A stretch of DNA of 64,000 nt from positions 180,040 through 244,039 of the forward strand of contig JAEYWD010000094.1 in NCBI GenBank assembly GCA_023429135.1, read 5' to 3'. Position 1 is the first letter of the stretch, and every line of letters begins with the position of its first letter. The notes under the pieces were generated by a model that was given only the letters and a program-made list of their open reading frames with translations, ran no database searches and was not told the DNA's origin. This stretch comes from Bacteroidota bacterium (lineage in GTDB: Bacteria > Bacteroidota > Bacteroidia > Bacteroidales > JAAUTT01). The translations under genes were made by a program, and so were the position numbers. Of this stretch, positions 1 through 9,448 are shown in pieces.

Positions 1-1238
1 ATCAGCTTGTGGAAACCGGTTTTGCCTATTATGCTTTCGATACTCCCGAGGAACTCGAAGCCATGCGCAAGCAGCTCGAAGAATCTAAAGCCACAAACAC
101 TGCTTATTCTCCTTCCACCCGTGGGCAGATGAAAAATTCGCTTACGCAGGGCGAAGCCGAAACAAAATCGATTCTGGCCTCGGGCGCTCCATATGTGATC
201 CGTTTCAAAATGCCCGAAAACGAAGAAGTGGTTGCCACCGACCTTATCCGTGGCGAAGTGCGCGTAAACACCTCCACGCTCGACGATAAAGTGCTGTTTA
301 AGTCGGACGGCATGCCCACCTACCATTTGGCCAATGTGGTCGACGATTACCTGATGAAAATATCGCATGTAATCCGTGGCGAGGAATGGCTTCCTTCCAT
401 GCCTCTGCACGTTTTGTTATACCGTAGCTTTGGCTGGCAGGATGTAATGCCTAAATTTGCGCATCTGCCACTTCTGCTTAAACCCGACGGCAAAGGCAAA
501 CTCAGCAAACGCGATGGCGACCGGCTTGGTTTTCCTGTTTTCCCGCTTCAATGGACTGATCCAACTTCGGGCGAAGTCTCTTCGGGTTACCGCGAATCGG
601 GTTACCTGCCCGAGGCTTTTATAAACATCCTTGCTTTTCTGGGATGGAACCCCGGCACCGAGCAGGAGCTTTTCTCCATGCAGGAACTTGTCGATGCTTT
701 CTCCATTGAGCACATCCACAAAGCAGGCGCCAAATTCGACTTCGAGAAAGCGAAATGGTTCAACCACCAGTACCTTGTAAAACTTTCGGATGCCGAACTG
801 GCAGGTATGTTTAACCCTATTCTTGAGCAAAAAGGAATTTTTACTACATTGGCAAGAGTAGAGAAGGTTTGTTCTTTAGTAAAAGAACGGGTGAACTTTG
901 TAAAGGAAGTTTGGGAGCAGGCATCTTATTTCTTTTTAGCTCCAAAAGATTACGATCCCGAGGTGATCAAAAAACGCTGGAAACCCGAAATCCCTGCCAT
1001 TCTGATGGAGGTTACCCAATTATTAGATGGGTTAAACGACTTTTCTGCACCAGACATTCACGAGGCTTTACACTTTCTGCTCGAAAGCAAAAAATATAAC
1101 TTCGGACAGGTAATGAACTGTTTACGTTTATCCATGGTAGGAACATCGAAGGGGCCGGATCTTCCTGTAATAATGGAATTTTTAGGTAAAAAAGAAGTTA
1201 TTTTCCGTATCGAAAAAGCTGTCAAAACGATTGGATAA
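1..1238 (+). CDS. gltX: Glutamate--tRNA ligase, 5'-truncated by the window edge
   Basis: Class I aminoacyl-tRNA synthetase that charges tRNA-Glu in the cytoplasm. The open frame runs from the first bases of the window without an upstream stop, so about 411 C-terminal residues are present and the N-terminal HIGH-motif part of the Rossmann fold is missing. The KMSKS-type loop is present as KLSKR (bases 498-512), followed by a Gly/Phe-rich stretch usual in Bacteroidota GltX, and the C-terminal helical anticodon-binding region ends normally. The GTG near base 9 is an internal valine, not a start. The next gene begins 69 bp downstream behind its own promoter. Confidence 0.96.
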   Translation, partial: QLVETGFAYYAFDTPEELEAMRKQLEESKATNTAYSPSTRGQMKNSLTQGEAETKSILASGAPYVIRFKMPENEEVVATDLIRGEVRVNTSTLDDKVLFKSDGMPTYHLANVVDDYLMKISHVIRGEEWLPSMPLHVLLYRSFGWQDVMPKFAHLPLLLKPDGKGKLSKRDGDRLGFPVFPLQWTDPTSGEVSSGYRESGYLPEAFINILAFLGWNPGTEQELFSMQELVDAFSIEHIHKAGAKFDFEKAKWFNHQYLVKLSDAELAGMFNPILEQKGIFTTLARVEKVCSLVKERVNFVKEVWEQASYFFLAPKDYDPEVIKKRWKPEIPAILMEVTQLLDGLNDFSAPDIHEALHFLLESKKYNFGQVMNCLRLSMVGTSKGPDLPVIMEFLGKKEVIFRIEKAVKTIG

Positions 1239-1256
1239 TCGTATATTCAACACCAA

Positions 1257-1287
1257 TTTGGCAATTAACAAATTTCGTGTACGTTTG
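1257..1287 (+). promoter_or_regulatory. Bacteroidota-type promoter for ricT-gldH
   Basis: TTTG at 1257-1260 and TACGTTTG at 1280-1287 are separated by 19 bp. Both match the Bacteroides consensus (-33 TTTG, -7 TAnnTTTG) exactly. The start codon of ricT is 20 bp downstream, so the leader would be very short. The call rests on sequence match only. Confidence 0.6.
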
Positions 1288-1307
1288 TAACTTTAATTCG
1301 AAAATGA

Positions 1308-2498
1308 ATGGATAGTAAAGATATATGTATCTCACGCGGCGCTTTCAATGCTAATCCCGAGGTTACGGAGGCATTAGCACCCTGCAAAGCTGTGGGATGT
1401 AACAAACTCAACACCTGCGACTGGCTGGCCGACTTACCTGAAACCGGAAGGACTACCGACATTGTGGAGATCCGGTTTAAGAATACCCGCAAAAGCTTTT
1501 ATAAAAATGTAAACGGAATACGTTTGGTGCCTGGCGACCTGGTTGCCGTGGAAGCATCACCGGGTCACGACATAGGCATTGTTTCGCTTACCGGCGACCT
1601 TGTGTTACGACAGATGCAACGCATGAACCTCAGGATTAGCGAAAACGAAGAGATGAAAAAGATCTACCGTAAAGCTAAAACTGTTGACATTGAAAAATGG
1701 ATTCAGGCGATAGAGCTCGAAAAGCATACAATGTTACGTTCACGTCAGATTGCATCGAAGCTGGAGCTCAACATGAAGATCGGCGACGTGGAATATCAGG
1801 GCGATAAAACCAAGGCCATATTCTACTATATCGCCGACGACCGGGTGGATTTCCGCGAATTGATAAAACTGCTCGCAGAGGAATTCAAGGTACGTATTGA
1901 GATGAAACAGATAGGAGCCCGTCAGGAAGCAGGCCGTATCGGAGGGATTGGATCGTGTGGCCGCGAACTTTGCTGCAGCACCTGGCTTACAAATTTTGTG
2001 TCGGTAACTACCAATTCGGCACGTTATCAGGAGGTTTCGCTCAATCCTACAAAATTAGCGGGTCAGTGCGGTAAACTGAAATGCTGCCTTAACTACGAGC
2101 TGAAATGTTATGTGGATGCCCGTCAGGATTTCCCGAACACGGAAACTCCGCTGGAGATTTTCGACGGCACTGCTTATCATTTCAAAACCGATGTTTACCG
2201 CCGGTTGATGTGGTATTCCTTCTCGAAAGAAGACTCCGTTAACCTTGTTCCTGTTCCTGTTGAAAGAGTGAACGAAATCGTGAAACTCAATAAAGAGGGC
2301 GTTAAGGTGAAGAAGATTATCGAAACCGAGGAAGAACGTCAGAAAGAACTTACTTTTAACAACGTGGTTGGGCAGGATAGTGTAACGCGCTTTCAGGACA
2401 ACAAAAACAATAACAAACATCACAAGCATCACAGAAATAAAAATAAAAACAGACCTAAGCCGCAGAATCCGCAGCAGCAGGGGCCTAAAAACCAATAA
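1308..2498 (+). CDS. ricT: RicT-like PSP1 domain protein
   Basis: A 396-residue PSP1-family protein related to Bacillus RicT (YaaT), which binds a 4Fe-4S cluster in a complex affecting RNA processing and phosphorelay. Cysteines are clustered at C26/C31/C37, at C217/C222/C223 (GRELCC context) and at C254/C259/C260 (CGKLKCC), the spacing expected for the family. The C-terminal 40 residues are a low-complexity Asn/Lys/His/Gln tail. gldH follows 12 bp later, a pairing I know from other Bacteroidota. The RicA and RicF partners are not in this window, so the Bacillus role should be transferred with care. Confidence 0.9.
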   Translation: MDSKDICISRGAFNANPEVTEALAPCKAVGCNKLNTCDWLADLPETGRTTDIVEIRFKNTRKSFYKNVNGIRLVPGDLVAVEASPGHDIGIVSLTGDLVLRQMQRMNLRISENEEMKKIYRKAKTVDIEKWIQAIELEKHTMLRSRQIASKLELNMKIGDVEYQGDKTKAIFYYIADDRVDFRELIKLLAEEFKVRIEMKQIGARQEAGRIGGIGSCGRELCCSTWLTNFVSVTTNSARYQEVSLNPTKLAGQCGKLKCCLNYELKCYVDARQDFPNTETPLEIFDGTAYHFKTDVYRRLMWYSFSKEDSVNLVPVPVERVNEIVKLNKEGVKVKKIIETEEERQKELTFNNVVGQDSVTRFQDNKNNNKHHKHHRNKNKNRPKPQNPQQQGPKNQ

Positions 2499-2510
2499 TG
2501 CAGTTGTATT

Positions 2511-2993
2511 ATGAAACAGATAAGAATTTCGGTTAAAACCATTCTCGCTTCGTTGCTGGTGATTTTATTGCATGCAGCATGCGATAACCAGAGAGTTTTC
2601 GAAAAGAATACCGAGTTGCCCGATTATATCTGGGATAAAAACAACATAGTGAAATTCAGCGTCGACATCCAGGACACCATTTCGTCGCACAACCTCTATA
2701 TCAACGTGCGGAATGCAAGCCATTACCAGTACAATAACCTGTTTTTGTTTGTAACAACCCGTGCCCCCAAGGGTGGCGTAGTGAAAGATACAGTTGAACT
2801 TACCCTGGCCGATGCAAAGGGCAGATGGCTTGGGAAAGGACTGGGCGATATATGGGATAACCAGATTCTTTACAAGCGAAATGTTCGCTTTCCGTTTAAA
2901 GGAACTTATACATTTGAACTGGAACAAGCCATGCGGAATACAAAACTACCGTATGTTATGGATGCAGGAATCAGGATAGAGAAAGTGGAATAA
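2511..2993 (+). CDS. gldH: Gliding motility lipoprotein GldH
   Basis: A 160-residue exported lipoprotein. The signal peptide ends in a lipobox with the modified cysteine at C24 (LLHAAC). The body has the GldH pattern of a beta-rich domain containing an N-VRN-Y-NL-LF-T stretch and a C-terminal basic-aromatic strand. GldH was defined by flavobacterial gliding mutants and is linked to the type IX secretion/gliding apparatus, but it is widespread in non-gliding Bacteroidota, so motility cannot be inferred from this gene alone. It lies 12 bp downstream of ricT and is probably co-transcribed with it. Confidence 0.9.
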   Translation: MKQIRISVKTILASLLVILLHAACDNQRVFEKNTELPDYIWDKNNIVKFSVDIQDTISSHNLYINVRNASHYQYNNLFLFVTTRAPKGGVVKDTVELTLADAKGRWLGKGLGDIWDNQILYKRNVRFPFKGTYTFELEQAMRNTKLPYVMDAGIRIEKVE

Positions 2994-3015
2994 AATAAGT
3001 ATCAAGACATAAATA

Positions 3016-3732
3016 GTGGGAAAGAATAAACTGCAACGTTTTGCTGAGATGGCGACGTTTGAAAATGTTGTGCAGCCATCGCTCGACGAGATCAATAACA
3101 AAGACTATCATCTGAAAGGAAAGTGGAGTTCGGAGTTCTTCAAAAACGATAAACCCATCGTACTGGAACTTGGCTGTGGCAAAGGGGAATATACATTGGG
3201 ACTTTCGAGAAAATATCCCGATAAAAACTTTCTGGGAATCGACATTAAAGGGGCCCGTATCTGGGGCGGAGCCAAAGAGGCTCTGAAGGAAAAACTTACC
3301 AATGTCGGTTTTTTGCGCACCCGCATCGAACATATCAATTCTTTCTTTACCAAAGATGAGATTTCAGAAATCTGGATTACGTTCCCCGACCCTCAGGAGA
3401 AACGCATCCGGGCAAAAAAACGTTTAACCTCCTCCAGGTTTCTGCCCAACTACCGGAAATTTCTGAAACCCGGTGGAATTATCCATCTTAAAACCGATAA
3501 TTCTATTCTTTACAACTATACGCATAACCTTGCCGTTTTAAACAACTTCGACATATTGCTCGACACTGCCGATTTGTATAATTCGGGTCAGACCGACGAC
3601 ATTCTGGAGATTAAAACGTTTTATGAAAGTCAGTATTTAGCCTTGGGCGTGCCCATTAAGTATATAAAATTTATTATTCCGCACCACAACGAAATAGTAG
3701 AGCCACCAGAAGATGAAGAAGGAGTATCCTGA
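3016..3732 (+). CDS. trmB: tRNA (guanine-N7-)-methyltransferase
   Basis: SAM-dependent enzyme forming m7G46 in the tRNA variable loop. The 238 residues carry the SAM-binding ELGCGKGEYT motif (51-60), the acidic loop GIDIKGAR (74-81) and the catalytic FPDP motif (123-126) followed by a basic stretch. The start is GTG at 3016, 23 bp after gldH; no ATG fits a full-length protein. Its 3' end overlaps the next gene by 20 bp, which suggests translational coupling. Confidence 0.95.
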   Translation: MGKNKLQRFAEMATFENVVQPSLDEINNKDYHLKGKWSSEFFKNDKPIVLELGCGKGEYTLGLSRKYPDKNFLGIDIKGARIWGGAKEALKEKLTNVGFLRTRIEHINSFFTKDEISEIWITFPDPQEKRIRAKKRLTSSRFLPNYRKFLKPGGIIHLKTDNSILYNYTHNLAVLNNFDILLDTADLYNSGQTDDILEIKTFYESQYLALGVPIKYIKFIIPHHNEIVEPPEDEEGVS

Positions 3733-4060
3733 TTTTTACAAACTGGTTTACGAAGTCACCAAAAAAGTTCCGTATGGCCGGGTAACCTCCTACGGGGCGA
3801 TTGCCCGTTACCTGGGAACAGCGCAATCCAGCCGCATGGTAGGTTATGCGCTGAATGGCTGCCATTCGTCCGAAGAATTTATCCCCGCTCACCGCGTTGT
3901 AAACCGCAACGGATTGCTCAGTGGCAAGCATCATTTCGGTGGTCCCGATGTGATGCAGCAACTCCTCGAAAGCGAGGGCATAGAAGTTGACAACGACAAA
4001 GTTGTAAACTTTAAAGAGCTGTTCTGGGATCCGATGACGGAGCTGGGAATGGAGGATTGA
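3713..4060 (+). CDS. MGMT-family alkyltransferase-like protein (no active-site Cys)
   Basis: A 115-residue protein with only the DNA-binding domain of O6-alkylguanine transferases. The motif that is PCHR in active enzymes is PAHR here (P58-R61), so no alkyl acceptor cysteine is available. Proteins of this sort (ATL) bind O6-alkylguanine in DNA and hand it to nucleotide excision repair. The helix-turn-helix region (VPYGRVTSYGAIARYLG) and the R41 region are conserved. It overlaps trmB by 20 bp, which fixes the start. The functional assignment is by family; the missing cysteine is seen directly. Confidence 0.9.
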   Translation: MKKEYPDFYKLVYEVTKKVPYGRVTSYGAIARYLGTAQSSRMVGYALNGCHSSEEFIPAHRVVNRNGLLSGKHHFGGPDVMQQLLESEGIEVDNDKVVNFKELFWDPMTELGMED

Positions 4061-4203
4061 TCACTATAATTATCTTACTCCAACATCTTCATTTCCTCCA
4101 ACCGTTTCCATCAAAGCATAAAAATATTTCCTTCCTTAAGTTTATGCAGGTTATACCATGCATCGAGTGCTCTTCCAAGGACCAATTTGTAAAAACAGTC
4201 CTT

Positions 4204-6774
4204 TTATTCTATCATCCGTTTTTCCAATTCGGCCTTTAATGAGCCATTGTCCATATGGCCCAACTTTGGGTTTATTACTTCTCCCCGCTTACCAACAAGT
4301 ATACAATGAGGAATACCGGATATGTTAAACTTGCCGCATAAAAAATTCCACTCATCGTTTGAAACACGGTAGTGTTCGCCTTTTATACCGGGAATCATAT
4401 TCGACCATGTGTTTTCTGGTGAAGACGGACCGGTTATGTATACAAAAACAACATCTTTGCCAGCCATTTCTTCTTTAAGCGGTTTTATTTGTTCTATTCC
4501 CGAACGACAAGGACCGCACCAGGTTGCCCAAAAATCGACATACACTACTTTGCCTTTGTATTTTGCCATGATACCGTCGAAAAGCTTGTCGGCTTCAGTT
4601 TTAGGCACATTGTTGACTACATAATCAGTTTTCAGTTTATTAGCTTCTAACTTTAACTTGGTTTGCTGATTACACCAAGCAATATATCCGGCAATAAAAG
4701 GAGTCGAAATTTGTTTTTGAATATCTTTTATTTCATTATCTGAAACTGGTGACATTTCTTCCACTATTCCGCGCGAAACATCCTGTGCATTCATTATATC
4801 GGAGGCAAAACCAAGCTTTACCCCAAGTCTCTTTTCGAGGTTTTCGTTTCTGGCTTTTTTTTGTTTTTTAGCAAAATAACTATTTAAAAATTGGTTGTGC
4901 TTCTCGTGAAATTGGTTTATTAAGTCGTTATTAATCGGATTTGATTTGAAGTATTCGGCAATTTTTTTTGCATCATCCGAGTTATCGTATTCTTTGGCGG
5001 CCTTTAAATATTCTTTTTCTCTGTCAGTAAGTTGAACTCCTTTTTCAATCAAATGTTTTTCAATCTCAATATTTTTTACCTCCTTACCACTTGAAAATAA
5101 AGGCTTAAGTGTATCCTGGTATGTTTTAAAGAAGTCTTGCTGCAGTTTTCCATATTTTTGCTGAAAAGCTTTATAATCTGGAAGATTCAAAATCTCCTCC
5201 TGTTTTCTTAATTTTTCTACAAGAGTCTTTTCCGATTCAGTGAATGTGTACCCCGATTTTTGAAGTTCTTCGGCAATCCCCAAAGTTGTAATACTAAAAT
5301 TCGAGCCACGCAGAATATCAAGGTATTTAAGCCGGTTAATAAAAGAATTATAACCAGGGCATAAGACAGCTAATGAATTGTTTGCATTTTCATTTGTAAT
5401 AAAATTATAATACGCGGCGGTAAGTGAATCCATTTTTATGGGCAATGTTCGCTGTTCGCGGGGAATTTTATGTTTCTCGCGGTATGCGGCTTCAAAATTC
5501 CAATCATATTCCATAATGTCGCTGAAGTAACTGTAAACAATATCAAGTTTTTTAACCTGATATGCTTTGGCACCAATAGCACTGGTTTGCATCATAGCTT
5601 CAAGCGCTTCGGTGTCTTTCTTCTGTAAATTCTGACAATAAACTTTATAATCGGCAGGTTTCATTTCAAGAATTTTACTTCTCATCTCGTAGTAGTTGAA
5701 ACTGTTTATTTTCTCCAGTTTCAGCAAATCCGCATTTACTTTGCCCAACTCGCCCATGAAAAGAGATGAACCATCGGAACTTCCCGGATCTACCATGTGA
5801 AATACAGTTTTACCAGGTTCCAGAAAAACCGATCCGTTATAAAAAGTTGAGCGCACCCAAGTAATATGAGGGTAATACAAAGGCAGTTTTACTGTAAAGA
5901 AACCATTATCGGATATTTTGATTGTAAAGGAATTTTGTTCGCCCGTAACGATATCATCAATCGAAATACCCATTGTTTTACCACCAATACGCGGGGTATA
6001 GCCTTTTAAATAGCCGCTGTATGTAGCCGAGTCAATTTTAAATACCGGCAATTGGTAAGGTTTGTCGTTGTCTTTAGTTTTAACATTTATTTTATTAATG
6101 TTCTTGCTATAATTATTTGCTGTTTTGCCCGATTCTCCAATGCTACAGCTTCCATCTTTATTTGTTTTTACAAACAGCTCTACAATTCCTGTTTTACCTT
6201 TTATCTTAATGGAGCCCTTCCCGTCCTTCAGCTTATTATCAATATAAACCCAAGGTTGGCTTTTATATATCACTAAGGTATCAAATAAGCTGATTTCCCA
6301 ATTGCCGGTATTTATATTAAACCAGTTTCCCAGAAGATCCTGTGGCAGATTGGACGAGTTTTTCAGAGGCTTTAACTGAATATCATAAATATTCCAGTTG
6401 CCCCCATTGTCTTCACCATAATCAATAGTTTTTACGGTATTTTCTATTTTAGGGAAGTATAATTTGTAGTTAATTTCACCTGATTCTTTAATAAAGGATT
6501 GGTCATTTATAGTTACCCCTTCGGCGTGGGTAATAAATAATTTTTGAGTGCCATCGGCTGGCTTAATAAATGTTTTATCTGGAATTGAAAATCCGGTTCC
6601 CGGGTTGGCGCTTGCACGAAAATAAAGAACGGTAGCTGTATCAAGAATTTCGATCTTTTGGATTCTGATCATCGATGTTGAACTAAAACCCACTACAGGG
6701 TTTTCAATAGTTGGTTGCCCAAAGACTACTAATGATAATAAAAGCATGAGGCAGGAAAGAAAATTTTTCTTCAT
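4204..6774 (-). CDS. Large TlpA-type thioredoxin-fold protein, secreted
   Basis: An 856-residue exported protein (signal peptide about residues 1-19, ending VFGQ). The C-terminal ~130 residues are a TlpA/ResA thioredoxin domain with the redox motif WCGPC at 752-756 and the cis-proline at P822 (SGIPHC). The first ~350 residues are beta-rich with no domain I can name. The middle ~350 residues are helical and rich in Lys, Glu and Asn. Such proteins are common in Bacteroidota and are presumed to reduce periplasmic disulfides; the substrate is unknown. It is far longer than the usual 150-400 residue TlpA. A promoter match lies 87-117 bp upstream. Confidence 0.82.
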   Translation of the reverse strand: MKKNFLSCLMLLLSLVVFGQPTIENPVVGFSSTSMIRIQKIEILDTATVLYFRASANPGTGFSIPDKTFIKPADGTQKLFITHAEGVTINDQSFIKESGEINYKLYFPKIENTVKTIDYGEDNGGNWNIYDIQLKPLKNSSNLPQDLLGNWFNINTGNWEISLFDTLVIYKSQPWVYIDNKLKDGKGSIKIKGKTGIVELFVKTNKDGSCSIGESGKTANNYSKNINKINVKTKDNDKPYQLPVFKIDSATYSGYLKGYTPRIGGKTMGISIDDIVTGEQNSFTIKISDNGFFTVKLPLYYPHITWVRSTFYNGSVFLEPGKTVFHMVDPGSSDGSSLFMGELGKVNADLLKLEKINSFNYYEMRSKILEMKPADYKVYCQNLQKKDTEALEAMMQTSAIGAKAYQVKKLDIVYSYFSDIMEYDWNFEAAYREKHKIPREQRTLPIKMDSLTAAYYNFITNENANNSLAVLCPGYNSFINRLKYLDILRGSNFSITTLGIAEELQKSGYTFTESEKTLVEKLRKQEEILNLPDYKAFQQKYGKLQQDFFKTYQDTLKPLFSSGKEVKNIEIEKHLIEKGVQLTDREKEYLKAAKEYDNSDDAKKIAEYFKSNPINNDLINQFHEKHNQFLNSYFAKKQKKARNENLEKRLGVKLGFASDIMNAQDVSRGIVEEMSPVSDNEIKDIQKQISTPFIAGYIAWCNQQTKLKLEANKLKTDYVVNNVPKTEADKLFDGIMAKYKGKVVYVDFWATWCGPCRSGIEQIKPLKEEMAGKDVVFVYITGPSSPENTWSNMIPGIKGEHYRVSNDEWNFLCGKFNISGIPHCILVGKRGEVINPKLGHMDNGSLKAELEKRMIE

Positions 6775-6860
6775 TTTAGTTAATTATTGGTTGTGTGTTT
6801 CAAGGTTTGTGAAATGGCGGCACTTTTTGCAGTTGGTTACCTCCAATATTATATCGCCGA

Positions 6861-6891
6861 TAAATTTACAATATCTTTTAATATGGCCAAA
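6861..6891 (-). promoter_or_regulatory. Putative promoter for the TlpA-type gene
   Basis: On the minus strand TTTG (6891-6888) is followed after exactly 19 bp by TAAATTTA (6868-6861). This matches the -33 box fully and the -7 box at 7 of 8 positions. It would give a leader of about 80 nt before the ATG at 6774. The rest of the 6775-7117 gap is AT-rich; it holds a small hairpin CAGGC-TTTT-GCCTG at 7050-7063, downstream of the DUF416 stop, but no T-tract and no recognisable gene. Confidence 0.45.
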
Positions 6892-7117
6892 TATTTTCAG
6901 ATGTGATTGGATAATAGTCGACAAACCAAATTATTGCGATCTCAATTCAAAAGTAACTGTTCCAAATCCAAAATATTACCCATTATTAGAAACACTACCA
7001 GAGCCTGCCTTGTTCGGCTAATGCTGTGTCTAAACAGGATGTATCCATTCAGGCTTTTGCCTGATAATTAAGCCGTTTTCCGCGATTACTTTTATTAGCC
7101 GAATGGTTTGTGGTGAT

Positions 7118-7609
7118 TTACAGCCTCACCTCCATCTCCTTCATCGCATTTAGCATATCCTTATGCTTGTAAATGCCATCATCCGAAAGATGCGGATTGG
7201 CATCAGCAATTTTAAAGTCGGCGGTGTCGATCATATACGAACAGGTGTCTGAAATATGTTTGGGGTTATCATCCTTTAAATAACGGAGCAGTTCTAAAAC
7301 AGCACCGGCGGCATTCAATGCGTAGGATACCTCAATTTCCAAATAATCTTCGGTATCCGGAATGATAGGTTCCAGTTTTTCAATCCACGCTGAGAGGGTT
7401 TTGTCTTCGGCTTTGCCGTCTGATTTCTCACAGAATTCAATGGCATCTTTCAGAAGATTGGGATCGCCAAACTTATTTTTACCAGCAAAGTTGCTGTAGT
7501 CGGGATAAAGTTCGTGACAAACAAACAGTCCGAGTGCGATGCGTTTCTCGTGACTGGCACCGGCAATAAGTTTATCCAGCTTATCGAAGAAATTGAGGTA
7601 TGCCTGCAT
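7118..7609 (-). CDS. DUF416 family protein (YjaG-like)
   Basis: A 163-residue soluble alpha-helical protein matching the DUF416/YjaG pattern: an N-terminal helix with a basic-hydrophobic stretch, then an HELYPDYSNF segment, a central acidic region with EPIIPDTEDY and a C-terminal helical pair. The biochemical function of the family is not known. It starts only 3 bp after the stop of the upstream lipoprotein gene (7613-9361), so the two are almost certainly co-transcribed. No membrane segment or signal peptide is visible. Confidence 0.75.
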   Translation of the reverse strand: MQAYLNFFDKLDKLIAGASHEKRIALGLFVCHELYPDYSNFAGKNKFGDPNLLKDAIEFCEKSDGKAEDKTLSAWIEKLEPIIPDTEDYLEIEVSYALNAAGAVLELLRYLKDDNPKHISDTCSYMIDTADFKIADANPHLSDDGIYKHKDMLNAMKEMEVRL

Positions 7610-7612
7610 GTT

Positions 7613-9361
7613 TTATAATTTATATTTTTCTGCAAATAACTTAACTTTATCTTCCTCACCAAACATTACCTGCACTGTTTGATCGCCTGTATCAATAAAA
7701 ACATAGCGTTCTTTCAATCCTGAGTCCTTGAGGGCAGTGTTCAGCAGAGCCAAAACTGTTTCAACTTCGTACCAGTCGCCTATATCGGGTGGATTGGCAA
7801 TATAAACTTTATTGTTAGCATAAAGGCATACGCGGTAAGTATAAGTGTTATCAGGTTTTTCACTGGCAAACATCCATGCTTTGATGTTTTCGAACTTGCC
7901 GTTGCTGTTTTTCGAGAGGGTTAAAATCAGTTCGTCGTAATCAACCGGTACTATGCCGGTTTCAGCATCAAACCAATGGAAAATTCCCACTTCATTTAGC
8001 AAATTGAAAGTATTACCCTCTGAATCGTCAGATTCGTTTTTTGCTTTAGCTTTTTCAATCGTCTCCTTAGGAACGGGTTTATCAATAACACCCATGTTAA
8101 AAAGATCGCTTGCAACATCTTCTACGCTGCCTTTGGTTAATTCATAAAACTGTTTGAGTGAAGCTGCCACAGTATTACTCTTCACTATTTGTCCAGGGTT
8201 GACCAAATATTCAGTAGCGCCCATTTCCACCAGGGTAGAGACAATTCTTTGGTAAGAATAATCTTCCAGGTCGTTACGCTTTTCGAAGTTTTTCAGAATA
8301 GATTCAACTAAAGCTTTGTCTTTTGTAATTTTATAAAGCATTGTCGCTGGAGATAAAGCATCGTAATAGCTATCCTTTTTATTCAGGTTATCCATTACAA
8401 GCTGTTTGTGTTTTGCTCCCTCGAGGCGGATAAGCGCATTTAAAGCCTGATCTTTATTTATTCCATCTTTAATAAGTTCATTAGCGAAAGGAATTATTTG
8501 TTTATCGCCGTGGTTAAGGAGGATATTTGTTAAGCCATAGGCGGGATTACCTGACGACCAGCTCGATTTCATTTCTTCAAACCTGCTTTTGGAGATAAGT
8601 TTCCTGTTGTATATTTCAAAGCAAAGTTCGAACGTCTTTTTCTTTACTTCTTCACTTCCACCCTGAGAAAAACCTTCCAGTCCGGACATGATCCAGTAGT
8701 CTTTTTCCAGATCAACTTTAGATGTGAGTATCAGCTTTCCGGCATAGTCAAGTGCTCGAATACTGGAGCCTTCTTTACCCAACCAGAAAACCAGTCTGCC
8801 TATATCCTTTGATTTCCCCGAAAGCAAATGATTTTCAAAAACCTCAACATAACCTGGCAATTGCATGTATCCGGCAAGTTGAATTACGGAATTCTCATCA
8901 TCAGGTTTATCAATATTTCCAAGGATGATTCTTATTAATTCAGGTTCGGTGATGTTATAATCATCAGATTCATCAAAATTTCTGCTTAACGAATTGTAAA
9001 GTTCTCTTTTTTGCTTCGAATCAGTTCCCTTTAAAATAGTGATAATTTGGGGTACAACAGTTTTATCACCTGTCTTATATCGTTCCGAAAGGCTCTTGTT
9101 TTTATGTTTATTGGTTAACTCTGTCTGTTTGTTTTTCCGGATCTCATCGTATTGTTTCAGTAATTTGTCCACCTCCTGTACGTCCGAAATTATAATAATC
9201 TCCTGGTTTGAGCTTCCGTACTTGGCCCGGTTTTCGGTGTTTTTTTCCTGCTCAATCAGATTTTGCAGTTCTTTATCACTCAAATTAGTTTTCTCCTGCG
9301 ATTTGCATCCGGTAAAAATCAGGACAGAAAGAAAAAACGTCAGGTTCAGGATTCGTTTCAT
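7613..9361 (-). CDS. HEAT-repeat-like lipoprotein of unknown function
   Basis: A 582-residue protein with an N-terminal lipoprotein signal (lipobox FTGC, Cys19) and a charged coiled-coil-like stretch at about 30-110. Helical pairs resembling degenerate HEAT repeats span about 110-430, and the C-terminal ~130 residues are alpha/beta. I recognise no catalytic motif. It is probably anchored in the periplasmic leaflet of the inner or outer membrane. It heads a two-gene unit with the DUF416 protein. The repeat assignment is from helix periodicity only. Confidence 0.7.
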   Translation of the reverse strand: MKRILNLTFFLSVLIFTGCKSQEKTNLSDKELQNLIEQEKNTENRAKYGSSNQEIIIISDVQEVDKLLKQYDEIRKNKQTELTNKHKNKSLSERYKTGDKTVVPQIITILKGTDSKQKRELYNSLSRNFDESDDYNITEPELIRIILGNIDKPDDENSVIQLAGYMQLPGYVEVFENHLLSGKSKDIGRLVFWLGKEGSSIRALDYAGKLILTSKVDLEKDYWIMSGLEGFSQGGSEEVKKKTFELCFEIYNRKLISKSRFEEMKSSWSSGNPAYGLTNILLNHGDKQIIPFANELIKDGINKDQALNALIRLEGAKHKQLVMDNLNKKDSYYDALSPATMLYKITKDKALVESILKNFEKRNDLEDYSYQRIVSTLVEMGATEYLVNPGQIVKSNTVAASLKQFYELTKGSVEDVASDLFNMGVIDKPVPKETIEKAKAKNESDDSEGNTFNLLNEVGIFHWFDAETGIVPVDYDELILTLSKNSNGKFENIKAWMFASEKPDNTYTYRVCLYANNKVYIANPPDIGDWYEVETVLALLNTALKDSGLKERYVFIDTGDQTVQVMFGEEDKVKLFAEKYKL

Positions 9362-9448
9362 TTTATTTGATAGGTTGATTTCTTTTCAATACGGAAGACA
9401 GTTCTTTTTTCTTACGACTTATTCCTTAGCTTGGATTATTCGCAATAC

